Of a stretch of 64,000 nt of DNA, positions 10,053-21,141 are shown piece after piece. Made by a program: the position numbers and the translations under genes. Position 1 is the first letter of the stretch. Each line of letters opens with the position of its first letter. The DNA comes from Eutrigla gurnardus. Lineage: Eukaryota > Chordata > Actinopteri > Perciformes > Triglidae. The stretch is from assembly GCA_963514095.1 (NCBI GenBank), contig OY741270.1, positions 19,690,554 through 19,754,553 on the forward strand, read 5' to 3'. The notes under the pieces are model-generated. The model ran no database searches. It was given only the letters and a program-made list of their open reading frames with translations, and was not told where the DNA came from.

Positions 10053-10064
10053 GGGGGGGGGGGG
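10053..10064. repeat. (G)12 homopolymer
   Basis: Twelve consecutive G, simple sequence. Confidence 0.95.
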
Positions 10065-10310
10065 AACTGCCTTTAAACAACAAAGTCAGCTCTTTGATAC
10101 CTCCCCTTCTCACCTTTCAGCACAGCCATCCCCAGACGTAAAAGCACACCTTCCCATAAAACACAGCCACAAAACACTAATACACCCTCTTTTTAGACTT
10201 TATGGGCTCTCCTCACACAATTACCCATGATCACACAATCAGCGTTTGATTTTACGACCCAGACCAGAGCTGCGGGTGTGTGCACGTGTGAGTGTGTGCG
10301 TGTGCGTGCT

Positions 10311-10334
10311 GGGTAAGGGTGAGGGTGGGGGGGG
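10311..10334 (+). other. G-quadruplex motif
   Basis: GGGTAAGGGTGAGGGT followed by eight G: four or more G3 runs with loops of 1-3 bases, directly after an imperfect GT tract (10275-10310). Confidence 0.85.
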
Positions 10335-10371
10335 TCTGGGCATGGGGTCACGCCCACAGACATGTGCGAAC

Positions 10372-10385
10372 AAAAAAAAAAAAAA
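10372..10385. repeat. (A)14 homopolymer
   Basis: Fourteen consecutive A, simple sequence. Confidence 0.95.
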
Positions 10386-11201
10386 CAGCACATTTATATA
10401 CAGGCCTCGTGTAGACACAACGGAGTGCAAACACACAAACGCAGATCCAACCCCCCCGTCTCTCTGCGGCCTCTCTTCTTGTCCTTAGCTGTTTCCCAGA
10501 TTCCAGATGACGTCCTGACAGGAGGGCTGAGTGACTGGAGGTGAGGCTGTGTGATGACAGACCAGGGCCTTTATCAGTGACCAGCACACTGCCAGCTTGC
10601 TGTTTGAAGATTAACTGGCAGATTGAAACCCAAAACTGCTGCCGTTCCTGCTCGACTCCCTGCCTCTTTACATATATCTTTTTTTCTTTCTTTCTTTTTT
10701 TTCTCCTTTTAACCCCTCGCTCGCTGGCTGCAGGAGCTCTCCGGGTTTAATGTAATTGGCCTATTTCCTGCATATGAAGTTCCCGGTTTGTTGTAATTGA
10801 CTAGGTCTTTTATTGGCTGTGAGACAGGTTAAATGGGAACCAAATGGAGAGGCAACACAGGAAGCTTAGGTCCGGGCTATCTGATACTCATCAAATCAGC
10901 CAACCTGGACGCCGAACAGCTAAGTGCTGAGAATGTGGCCGCAGTGATTAGCAGCTGCATGAGGATTAGCATGTTAGTATGGCATTGGTTAGTCCATGTT
11001 GGCCGCGAATGAGGGTGCTTTAGATGTAGTCGGTTCGGTTATATGGGATTAGTGCAGAAAGTGACATTTAAAGCTCTTTCTCCCATTTGGAGTTTGTTGT
11101 TTTTTATTATAGAAAAAAAAGTGAATCTTTATCAGGATGTCAAGATCAACTTCCTTTTTGATTTATTTCATTATGTTGTTTTGTCGCTGCAGCCCTCATC
11201 A

Positions 11202-11237
<36 letters not shown>

Positions 11238-11530
11238 AGTGCAGCAGAGGCCTGCAGATCCAGCTTGTTTCATCAAAACATCTCATGCCACAGTAAATGG
11301 CATTCAACAAAGCTGATATTCGGCTCTTTGATGTTTGCCAGAGTAAATGGACTATCAATGCAAAGTATAAACACTCCTCTATGCTAATGTTCCTCTGGGG
11401 GTCTTTGATGGCACCAGTAGTATCTGTGAAGTGTGTTTTGAAAAATTGCATCGGTAAGTCATCCAAACAGCAAGAATTAAAGCCTATTCACTGTGCCTGT
11501 GGAGCGGGAAGAGGAGGGGGGGTTCTGGTA
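10386..11530. other. Non-coding stretch with CT tract
   Basis: No gene is seen. A CT microsatellite occupies 11203-11237 with one TG break. T-rich pyrimidine sequence lies at 10678-10706. Frames up to 114 codons run through the CT tract and carry no domain. Confidence 0.6.
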
Positions 11531-11558
11531 GCATTTTCCAAAAAATTTTGGAAAATGC
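11531..11558. repeat. Perfect inverted repeat, 13-bp arms
   Basis: GCATTTTCCAAAA (11531-11543) and TTTTGGAAAATGC (11546-11558) are exact reverse complements separated by AA. G-runs flank it on both sides (near 11515-11522 and 11571-11579). It could extrude as a hairpin. The stem is too short for a canonical microRNA precursor. No function is assigned. Confidence 0.95.
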
Positions 11559-11942
11559 CACTCTGTAGTGGGGGGGGGGAAAGCATGAGCGAGGTACATG
11601 GTAAGTGACTTGTAACAGGCCAACTCCAACCAGCACTGTGGCAGGGGTCCAGTTGACTGCCAGGTGACATCATTTGGCATTGTTTCACTACTCCATTTGT
11701 TTTATTGTGCTCATTGTCCTCCCACATTCACTCAATCAAGTGGGTCGTTTTTGTGCCGGTTGTTTAGGTAGTCCAGGTGCAGCGTGCTAGTGGAGGCTTC
11801 CTGTCTCCCCAGAGGTCCTTTCAATGCCTCTCCTGCCGCGGGTATTGTCATATCCCACAGTGCATCTGAAAAGAAGCAGCAGCCCCACGTAAATGTCAGA
11901 GAGGTGACTTGTTTTTAACTCTTAGTGGGCACTGAATGGCTG

Positions 11943-11943
<1 letters not shown>

Positions 11944-12023
<80 letters not shown>
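11944..12023. repeat. (TG)40 microsatellite
   Basis: A perfect TG array of 80 bp, the longest dinucleotide array in the window. It is likely polymorphic and can form Z-DNA. Confidence 0.98.
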
Positions 12024-12026
<3 letters not shown>

Positions 12027-12090
12027 AAACCAGCTGCCTCCTGTGAGCATTTACTGAGCTGTGCAATATCTTAAGTCTGGATTTACAGTG

Positions 12091-12106
12091 TGGCGCCCCC
12101 TGTTGA
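12091..12106 (-). promoter_or_regulatory. CTCF-like word
   Basis: TGGCGCCCCCTGTTG reads on the minus strand as CAACAGGGGGCGCCA, close to the CTCF core (CCASYAGRKGGC). It lies between two TG microsatellites. A single match to a short motif is weak evidence. Confidence 0.25.
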
Positions 12107-12192
12107 ATAGCTGTTTCCCTCTTAGCAGTTTGTTGACATTGTGATTTACTTGAAGGTATCTCTTGACCCTTTCTTTTCATACAAACTGTGGC

Positions 12193-12194
<2 letters not shown>

Positions 12195-12230
<36 letters not shown>
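12195..12230. repeat. (TG)18 microsatellite
   Basis: A second perfect TG array, 171 bp after the (TG)40 array and in the same orientation. Confidence 0.97.
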
Positions 12231-12232
<2 letters not shown>

Positions 12233-13623
12233 GTTCTCCACTCAAGAGAAAGAGCAAGTCTGTGTTCTGAGTTCTGATTGGCACGGGAAAACGTAATTTC
12301 CCTACCTCAGGAACTCAAAACACCACGACGGCCAAATTAATTCTCCATTGTGGCATTGAGTTGCTTAAGCTAATTCCACCGGTGTTTGTGGAGATTTCAC
12401 ACGTTCCAGCAGAGCTTCACACTTTCCAGTAAAAAGAAAAAAAAATGTATTTTCGATCATAGAGGTGCCACTGTACAACCGCTTCACAATGAAGGCTTTA
12501 TTAAGTGGACGTGTGCTTTTTAGCGCGCGCGGCAGGACAATGAGACGAACGCGGCTAATGACTATAACATGAGCGCGAAGACAAATAGCGGCCGAGCCAG
12601 AGAGGAAGCCGCAGAAGTAAAGCCACGTCAGGTTCAATTAGACCATCTGAAGAGCTTAGCAGGCGCAGCTGACAAAGTCCAATTTGTCCGACATATTTCA
12701 GCCCACCTTTTCCCACATGTGGTCGCTGCTCACAGCTTTCACCACCGCGTTTGGACAAACATTCACACTTTCCCACATAGCTCTCTGAGGGAAAGATGTC
12801 CCGGACTTTTACTTGGGGGAGGTTCAGTTTATCTAGGAAAGCCATCGGCCAAGTTTCCTCCACATGTAGGTTAATTCCGCGCCCTCTACACCCCCATCTA
12901 ACAAGGTATTAGTGTACGGGGGAGAGAGAAAAAAAAGACACTTTTCTGTCCCGTTTTCTCTCCCTCTCTCTTTTTTCCATTCACCCACAGCCTGTCTTTC
13001 TGTTGTACGCACACAGAGCCGTACCCTGTGGTGAATGTCTCACATGTGCCATCCAGTTAGCGGGGTATTTTTGTCTGTGTGAGTGGGCAGCGGTGTCACT
13101 CAGCGCGCTTTGAGCTCGGCAGAGGGGAGAGCTGTGAAAGCCAGTCGCTAACAAGCAGAGAGATTCCCTTCCCTGCATCCCACAGCCAGATGGCTAATCT
13201 CGGCAGAATAAGAAACATACTTTTTAATCAGATTTAGAGAAAAAAAACACACACAAAAAAAAACGCATACACAAACACCGCCACGATTCCAATGCCTTGT
13301 GGTCACGAATTGTCTGCGATGAGGTGACAACAACATTAATGTCTCCCTCTTGTCAAAGTGGATTAAATAATTAGACACAGTGGGATCGCGTCGGTAAGCT
13401 TTGCGAAACAGACACCGGTGCTCGGGGCTGGCCCTGCAAATTGGAATAATTTGTGTTTTCAGGGCTGAAGTGGATGACGGCTGGAAAAAAATATATATTT
13501 ATACGTTATCTATTTTCTCATTCTAGGAATGGGGCGGTATCCACGACATCCCTGCCTCCTACCAAACCCTTAAAAAATAAAAGCCTAACAACTCTCCTTA
13601 TGCCTCCCTCCGCCTGTGGCCAG
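12231..13623. other. Non-coding stretch with CpG-rich patch
   Basis: No gene is seen. Positions 12515-12600 are CpG-rich (GCGCGCGCGGC, GCGAAG, GCGGCC). Open frames near 12365-12874 on both strands reach about 100 codons without domains. Pyrimidine tracts occur near 12945-12976. Confidence 0.55.
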
Positions 13624-13685
13624 AATGATGACAAGTTTGATTCCTGCTGGCGCTGTGCCAGTGCATTGCCCAAGGATGCCCCCAG
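13624..13685 (+). other. Speculative 62-nt exon-like block
   Basis: A pyrimidine-rich stretch ends in CAG at 13621-13623. An open segment reading NDDKFDSCWRCASALPKDAP follows, and then CAG|GTGTCT at 13683 onward. The CWRC pair with an Asn seven residues before its first Cys looks slightly like half of a zinc-binding knuckle. Only one Cys pair lies inside the block, and I recognise no protein. Chance is the more likely explanation. Confidence 0.12.
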
Positions 13686-15460
13686 GTGTCTGAGGCAGCG
13701 TATCCATTAGCTACCTGTGTAGACTGCTCCTCCGAGATACACAGACACTAATGTCTGCTTCCCCTTCCTATCCAGAGAGCACCACACACCCACCCACACA
13801 CCTGAAGCCCACCATCTGGCCAGGCCTTGAGGACCGTGCTGCCGCGGCCTCCGATGCTCTGACCACTTAGCCCTCTTCCTGTCACTCAGCTGCGTCAGCC
13901 GTGGCTGTCAGCACGGGTGGCATTCCCTTATTCCATTCCTACGGGAGCTTCCTGACAGAAGCTTTGAGCTAAAAAAAAGAAAAGAAAACACGGTGACCAG
14001 GGAAATAGAAACTCCTGTACAAAGGAATGCGATGCAACACATTACAACAGCCCTGCAATAAATAGCCTGCTGAGACTGTTGACTCAACACCACGTTCATT
14101 TTTGATGGTGCAGTTTGGGATGTTCTTGCATTGCAATAGATTATATAAGAAATAAAAACTATCTTGAGTGTTCCCACTTGTCATGGAATTGCAGATTGCT
14201 CTTTTTTTCTGAGCACTTTAAAGGTTCCCTTTACGATATCCGGAGCATTTTCTATTTGCTATGTAAAGCTATGGTGGAGTCATTCCATCCAGTGCAGAGA
14301 AAGACGTCACTCTGTGTGTTGTAATCCGATGATATGTTTTTGTTTCACCCCGTTCCGTTCAGCCTAGAAAAAAGACCACTAGCCAATTCCCAGTACTATT
14401 TAACAACATAACTATGTCAACGAGCACTTGATAAACACGTCAACCATGCAGCTGGTCACGCTTTGTTAATGCTGATAGCACTGTTAGCTGCTAGCCTCCG
14501 TCTCAACCATCGCTGTTGAGACCAGTGTGGAGGCATCATAAAATTTTCACAGCCGTATACAAATACTTAGTCCTTAAAAAAAGTGGAAAACATCTTTAAA
14601 TACACTAAAATCATTCCAATGCAATGATGAGAATAACATTACCTTGTTACCTGTTTCATGAGTAAAAAGTGCTGATTTATTTGCAGTACAATCAAAAAGT
14701 AAATGTGTTGCTCCATTCTTATTTTTGGTAAATGGATAAGGTTATGCACTGAAATTGAGCCTTTACCACTTCAACAAACATGCCACGCAGTGAGCCAGTC
14801 TTGATTTGCACGCCACATGCAAATCCTAATTCACGTTATTTACACTCCGCGGAATCAGACGCCTGATTTCACGAACACCAGGAATCAGGAACAGCTGTTT
14901 GATAGAGAGAAACTAATGATGTCATGCCCAGAATCATCTGCGGGGAGCCCAGACACCACGGGGGGCCGTCACTCAACAACAGAATGTCAGCGGCGGCATG
15001 GGCCTCTGTTTGGGGAAGGCACTTGTCAATCATCTCGTGGGCAGCGCGGGAGGGGGGGGGAACATGCGGGCCGACCAATCAGAGGAGGGTCCCAGCACAG
15101 CAGGCCCGGGACCAGGAAGTGGAAGCGCCATCTGGAGCGAGGACGAGCCGCGAGTGGGCAACTGAAACAAAGTGGTGACATGCTGGAGGAAAGCTGGCGG
15201 AGTGTGCTGCTGGATATAACAAGGGCATTTGGATTCATGCTGCCTATCACACCAACTTTGTTGTTGATTCTAGTAGTCAGATGGTGCTTATTAAAGATGT
15301 GCACAGGCAGCCATTCCTCTCATATAGGGGTGGAAGAGCAGTGTGTGTGTGTGTGTTATTGCCAACTAGTATGATGGGTAGAATACTGTTACCAGCATTA
15401 ACACGGTGCACAAGACATGGTATCACAATACTCACGATGATTAGTGTAACAGACCTTCCA

Positions 15461-15461
<1 letters not shown>
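13686..15461. other. Non-coding stretch holding the longest chance ORF
   Basis: No gene is seen. The 185-codon open frame at 14817-15374 is Arg/Gly/Ser-rich in the middle, runs into a GT tract (Cys-Val) and has no domain or plausible splice context. A perfect octamer lies at 14817-14824. The segment at 14340-14560 contains GTTAGCTGCTAGCC-type words that often occur in fish interspersed repeats, but I cannot delimit an element. Confidence 0.5.
14817..14824 (+). promoter_or_regulatory. Octamer motif ATGCAAAT
   Basis: A perfect octamer preceded by TTGATTTGCACGCC. Confidence 0.35.

Positions 15462-15512
<51 letters not shown>
15462..15512. repeat. (CA)25 microsatellite
   Basis: A perfect CA array of about 51 bp. 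A short GT run lies 110 bp upstream (15341-15357) in the opposite base sense. Confidence 0.97.
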
Positions 15513-15514
<2 letters not shown>

Positions 15515-15620
15515 ATCAGTCGGATATTATTCTTAACCCAGAACCAGTCTATTTCTAACTGCATGATGCCACTTTAACTTTGACAGTTGACAATTTGCCA
15601 GCTCATAAAATATAAAAAGT

Positions 15621-15640
15621 AAAAAAAAAAAAAAAAAAAA
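15621..15640. repeat. (A)20 homopolymer
   Basis: Twenty consecutive A following an A/T-rich stretch. No retroposon body is evident. Confidence 0.95.
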
Positions 15641-18600
15641 CGGTGGCAGTGAAAACTAGCAAATTGAAAATTATGACATGGAATTTGATTTGGGAAAAAA
15701 AAAGAAAAAAAAATCCATTAAAGCAGGTTCTGCATGGAAAGAGCTCTCTCTCCCTCTCTCTCTCTGTCTTCTACGTAACAATGATCTTTTATCCCTTTGA
15801 TAGGAGACAGATCTGCGGAGAGATAGGTCAGAGGAAATGGAACTGAATGGAAATCTTTGCGCTACATTTACTGAATCATCAATGTGATTAATAGCAGTTA
15901 ACACCTCGTAAAAATAGAGCCGCAATTACGGCGGAAAATTAGGGGGCCAGCATTACCATCGTACTAATAAGTACCGAATATAATTACATTTATCGCAGTG
16001 TTGTCACAGAGATTGATAAATTCATGCTCAATCTTGTTAATCTCTCAATAACATCCAGCACAGAATCCAACAATTATTTATTTTTTTCCGCCATCCTAAA
16101 TGAAAAAAGAGGGGCCGAACAAGAAAGAGGTGAGAAATTGTGAGAGTGGGCGGAGGCGGGAGAAGATGGATAGGGGCCAGTGTGAGGGAGGAAGAGGCAG
16201 CAGATATGCTCCTGTCCGTCTCGAGTATTTTTCATCCTATTCCCAGCAGAGGGGATAAAACAGATAATTACCAACTCTAAAAAACTGTGTCTTTGTGTGC
16301 TTCTCTGAAAGGAGAAACTCTCCAGCACTGAAGAGATAAAGCTCAAAACAAAAGCAGCCTGAATTGGACCAGGATTAGCTTTAATGGTGGTAATTACCAG
16401 AGGGGATAACAGCCCGGTCCTCTTTGCCCATCACTGAGGCCCAGAGCAGAGGACAGTAGGAGGGGGGGAGAGAAAGACCTGAATCGGGGCCCGTCCTTGG
16501 CTGCCTGTGTGGCTGCATGGTGGCAGCGGTTTAACACATTCAATTGTAAAACACTTGGACGAACCCATCCATGTCTGCCCTCTCCTGTGCTAAAAGCCAC
16601 TACTGTATCTCACCGCCCCAATAATGGCTGTGCATAAAAAAAGACTGGGGCCCTCCACACTGTTGCTTCTTGAATTACAATCTGAGCTGATGGCACGGAT
16701 AATAAGAGCGCCCCTAAATTATAGCAGCAGGGGCACTTTCTCTTTCTCTTCCTCTAGTTCATCTTAATGGCCGAGTAGCATCAGCAAGCCGGACCGTGTG
16801 CGCCAATAAAACGTTATTATTCGGGGCATTGACGGCGATGGGGTCCGCTGCCTAAAAACAAGAGAAATTAAAATGCAACATGGTGCCACCTTACACCCAC
16901 GGTGGAAGATGGGCCCCCAGACGTCAGCGGGGGGAACAAAAGAGAGAAACGATGAGAGTCGTGTCCAGGACATTCAGCTGCTCAGAGGGCTATAATTTAT
17001 CTAGTATTAAATCTCCGCTTCCAAAACCCTAATTTGAATGTCAGCCCTCAAGCCCCCCGGAGCATCGCACGCTGAATTTAAATCAAATATACTGTACCCA
17101 TGTGATGCTGCTACTCCCCCTCTCCTCCTGCCCTACACCTGCATACCGTATTCCCACATTTCCATGGTGTGTGCGGACAGCTGACCTGTGGTGCATTTGT
17201 TTCCTGAAAATCCGATCAATAAAGAGCAACCCACCAGACAACCAATCCACAGGGAAGCTGGATCTATAAATATCTCATATGTCCAGCTGAGCCAGACCGT
17301 CCGCAACCGAGGACCGCCGATCTCACAGATTTGTGACGAATAAAATGATCTCCCGATGTTACTCATCTTGCAATTGATCACCTCAAATTGCTTCTGCAAC
17401 CGCATTGAATGGATGTGTTTATTGTTTCTTTATCACGGTCAAACAGATGAGGGAGAGAAGCACGAGCCTCCGAGGTTGTACTAGTGATTTGTTACCAGCA
17501 TACTGTATGTGTAACCTGTAGAGATTCGGGCTAGGGCCTACACCGTAGCATGTGCCTGTAATGAGAAACACCCCGCAGCCTGGGCCATGGTCTCTTTTAA
17601 TTAGCTCTTTTGAGCTCTAACAGCAAAGCCTTCACAGAAGAGAATGGGCCTGCCGTTCAGAACTCCACCTGTGACAACCGAGCTTCGTCTGTCAGTTCTA
17701 TAGCTCTTATCTGGGGGATGAATCAGGAGGCATCATCACATTTCTTGGTCTGTTAAAGCTCCTGGATGACCCCCCTCCCCTCTTTCTCTCTCTCTCTGTC
17801 TGCTCTCTGTAGGATTTATCTCTTTAATCTATCCACAATAAACCAAGAAGAGGCTCTACGTGTGCACCTCAAATGTAGTGTGGATTATTTGCAAGCACGT
17901 GTGTTAATGGATATGGAAAACATGGTCACAACCAGATTTAGCACCTGCTTTTTTTTTTTAATTCCAACTGTGTCGCATTAGGTGTATTCTATCAAGAAAT
18001 CAATCACTTTTTAGCCTCACCCCTTGTAATTTGAACAAATATTCACCTACATGTTCACTTGTATGAGACAATGTTTAAGATTGTTTAATTAACCAGAATG
18101 ACCAACCAATCAGGCCCTCACAGCTGACCCATATTGGATGACAACCCCATCTCAAGATACAGATATATTCTTCAAAATAAACAGAGTGATTCCTCCCGCT
18201 TTATAATAGATAAATGTATGTAAATGAGGTGACTTTTTATCTTTAAAACTTCTTAATTTTATTTTCAATCTCATTGCATGTTGTATCAACAGAGCAACAG
18301 CAGACTATCAGTGGGTAGTTCAGTTGAACACATGAATCCTTCATGTTGCCAATAATTTTCTGTTTCTGAAAATTCAAACGAAACATAATAAGGAAGCGCA
18401 AGTCAGCAAAAAGTAGTGTTTTTTTTTTGTTGAGGCCACTGATCAAGAGCTGATGATGCAGCAGGACTTCATCACCAATGACTAATCAATATTATAAGTA
18501 GCTGAGGGACACATTCCTATAAGAAAATTATGTCTTGGGGATCGGAGAGAATTACATGTCATCCAAGATAAAGCAGTCATACCATTGGAACAAGTCAAAA

Positions 18601-18928
18601 GCCAGCACCATTCATCCTTTTGCTATTGGAGGGACAGCAAGGGGAAATCTCAGCAAGTTTCATGTTTATTTCAGAATGCCTGACCCACAACACCACTGCT
18701 CTCTCCCATGTCATGAAGGTTCATTGAAAGAAAGCTAGGAAAACTCCTCTACCTCTGTTCTAATGCTATGGAGAAGTCTTCCAGAACCTCCACTTGGAAG
18801 ATGTGATGTGACAGTCAAAACATCTAACAACTGAAGAGAAAGGAAACACCATGTGGATTTAGTTACCAGCAGAAATATGGGCCTTATGAATCAGGGCTTC
18901 CTCCCAAGTGTTGAGTTTGCTTACAATT
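15641..18928. other. Repeat-poor non-coding stretch, candidate regulatory blocks
   Basis: No gene is seen; frames stay at or under 90 codons. Simple sequence is limited to short CT tracts (15747-15767, 17784-17797) and a T-run near 17950. Segments 15850-16070, 16620-17420 and 17560-17720 are repeat-free, AT-rich and full of TAAT/ATTA and ATCAAA words, the look of distal regulatory DNA. This is impression, not proof. Confidence 0.4.
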
Positions 18929-19040
18929 TTGAAGTATTTGTACTTTACTTGCACATTTTCGTTCAATGCTACTTTATACTTCTACTTCACTACAATTCAG
19001 AGGGAAAAGTAATTTAATAACTTAAGTTGCAGGACATTAC
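18929..19040 (+). mobile_element. Fragment of a fish interspersed repeat with TACTTTACTT-type words
   Basis: GAAGTATTTGTACTTTACTT, then GCTACTTTATACTTCTACTT and CACTACAATTCAGAGGGAAA match the layout of a very common fish repeat that I remember (TACTTTTACTT words, then CTACTTTATACTTCTACTCC and CATTTCAGAGGGAAA). A second fragment of the same family in the same orientation lies near 53840-54030. Non-coding; limits are approximate. Confidence 0.6.
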
Positions 19041-19216
19041 ATGATGAACTTCTTGCACCCAAAGGGACATTCCACATACTTTACTTTCCCAAGATATCTT
19101 GAGCCACTCTTGATCACATGACTTTGCACGACGCATTTCTGCCGAGTTGGGATTCCTTATTACGTACTTTTATTTAAGTGTTCTGTATCCCAGTTATGTA
19201 ACGATAAACAAACTGA

Positions 19217-19622
19217 TGTAATGCAGACCTCGGTTAAACTTGCATTCTTCTAATAGCCAGCAGGGGGTTGCAAAAAGTAGTCAGATGGTGTTGAAGTCCT
19301 TGACAAAATCACCCTACTTCTCATTTGATGACGATATAGCATACCTGCTTTACAGGGTGTCTCCCTTTTGATCGACAGGTCGTTGCCATGGCATTGACTG
19401 GGCTGGGTGTTGTCCTTGATTTCGTCTTAGAATTTTATCCCTTTCATGATGATTTTACAGTTCACGGAAGCTAATTGTAACATTCCAGTCGCCCTAAATG
19501 TCTTATTCAGCTTTCGGTCATACCCAAACAAACAAGATGGCGACAGCCAAAAGGAGGAAGTCACAAAACCACAGTCCACTGACGTCACCGTGACTACGTT
19601 CACTTCTTATAAGGACTATAGA
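19217..19622 (-). mobile_element. Second, uninterrupted copy of the 5.7-7.35 kb element, inverted
   Basis: Read on the minus strand this gives GTAGTCACGGTGACGTCAGT, GCTGTCGCCATCTTGTTTG, CTGAATAAGACATT, TTGTCAAGGACTTCAACACC, CATCTGACTACTTTTTGCAA and CCCCCTGCTGGCTATTAGAA. These are the same landmarks in the same order as copy 1. No hAT or LINE insertion is present, so it shows the uninterrupted state across the hAT target (CAACCCCCTGCTGG). It is diverged and has no coding capacity. Confidence 0.7.
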
Positions 19623-20407
19623 TGCAATACGGTCAGCATACGAGCTGTTTTGTGCAAACAAATTCCTCAAGGCTGACATCAAACGTCCGACCACATGTCG
19701 GCCCCGTCCTTGTGAGGAAGTGGAAATCCCCCTCCTCCCTCCATCCCTCCTAAATTAGTTTGTGGTTAGCATCTATTTTTTTTCCTCCCCTCCTCATTTT
19801 AATCCACAAGGAACTCTGCCGATGAAAGCAGAGTAATGTCGCTAATGTGCGCGATAGTCACAGCCACATAAACCCACCACAATAAATTAAAGACCACAGG
19901 CGTTCATCTTGGCCTCATGTGACCAAACCCCCCGGCTTGAAAACAGACATACAGTCACACAGTCACACATTGTCCTCCAACGCCCTCCAAACCAGAAGCA
20001 GCGAGGAGGCAGGCGCCCGCGTTCCCCCCGCGCCAGACCTATCTGGCTGTGGAGATAAAAAAAAAAAAGCATACAGTAAACACAACATTTGACTCATCCA
20101 GGAGACAAGACTTGGAAGCCGGATGACGAGGGGGGATCCTCAGTGCTCCGCTGCGCTGGAGGATATTCTCAGAGCGACCTGTAGTTTATGCAACCAAGGT
20201 TTAAATTGCTCGAGAACTGAGCGAGGTGTGGCGAAAAAAAAAAAACTCTCTCGAGCCGTACTGTGTGAATCTGCTCCTCATGTGTGGTCTTTCTTTAATG
20301 TGAATCCGACGTGTGTGACATGAAGACATATGATTTGAATAAGTCGGAACTCTTCGGACGTGCGCCGTGTATATGTTCATGTTCGGCTTAAACACATGCT
20401 TTTTCTG
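19623..20407. other. Non-coding stretch
   Basis: No gene is seen. There are A-runs at 20058-20068 and 20234-20244. Moderately CpG-rich sequence lies near 19995-20035 and 20120-20170. Frames are under 70 codons. Confidence 0.6.
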
Positions 20408-20464
20408 CACACACACACACAATGTGTGTGTCCTCTTTCTCTCACACACACACGCGCACACACA
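20408..20464. repeat. CA array facing a TG array (potential hairpin) plus CA array
   Basis: CA repeats to 20421, then TGTGTGTGT at 20423-20431, exactly complementary with a one-base gap, then a further CA/CGCA array at 20443-20464. Opposed CA and TG arrays can fold back on themselves. Confidence 0.9.
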
Positions 20465-21128
20465 CGGCACCCATAAAATTCAGATGTCTCCACACTCCAT
20501 CCTTTGTGGGACCTTATTGTCCTGGTTATTACCCCCGGTATTGTTACAGAGAATTGGTATGCTTATCAAGGCCTGTAGTCTAAAGTTGATACGACACTGG
20601 CCTGGCAGCTTCATTAAGATTGATATCCTGCCGCCGCACAGCCAGATGAGCTGATCTAGGACATGGGAGTGAGCAGCCAAGCAGAGTTAGAGGGAGAGAG
20701 TTGGAGAAAGACAGAAAGAATGAGAGTGGGAAAAGAGAAAGATATCGCAAAGTCCACCTCCCAAGTAGCTCAATTGCCATCTATTGAGCCACTTGAGCTC
20801 AGGAGAGGGGACCAGGCATGCATACCTCTCTTTTAAGGGGACACTCCCCCTGTAACCTCACCCTGCCAGTCATAAATTACCTTCCCCGGGCTCAGTCCTT
20901 TCACAGTGGATGCACAGAAGGCCCCTATAGCCTCTCTATGAGCAATTAAGGCCTCAATAGGATAGTATCAAACCATCCTGACCTCATCCAACCTCTCCTG
21001 TCATTGTCACCTCCTAAAAGCTCCACTTTGTCCCCAGAGTGCCACCGCTCTCAGTGTGTATGGTGCCGGCAGAGTACATTCTACTGGCCAACCCCGGTTT
21101 CAAACTTTTACCCTGAGCAATATAAACA
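20465..21128. other. Repeat-poor non-coding stretch
   Basis: No gene is seen. Positions 20480-20670 are balanced in composition and free of repeats. An A/G-rich tract covers 20683-20740. Frames are under 70 codons. Confidence 0.5.
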
Positions 21129-21141
21129 AGGTCAAAGGTCA
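21129..21141 (+). promoter_or_regulatory. Perfect DR1 nuclear-receptor element
   Basis: AGGTCAAAGGTCA: two consensus AGGTCA half-sites in direct orientation with a one-base spacer. DR1 sites are bound by RXR heterodimers, HNF4 and COUP-TF (NR2F) receptors. The surrounding DNA is repeat-poor. The match is exact; use in vivo is not shown. Confidence 0.55.

Noticed and set aside
14817..15374. 185-codon open frame
   Set aside because: It is the longest in the window but low in complexity, runs into a GT array, has no domain and no believable splice context.
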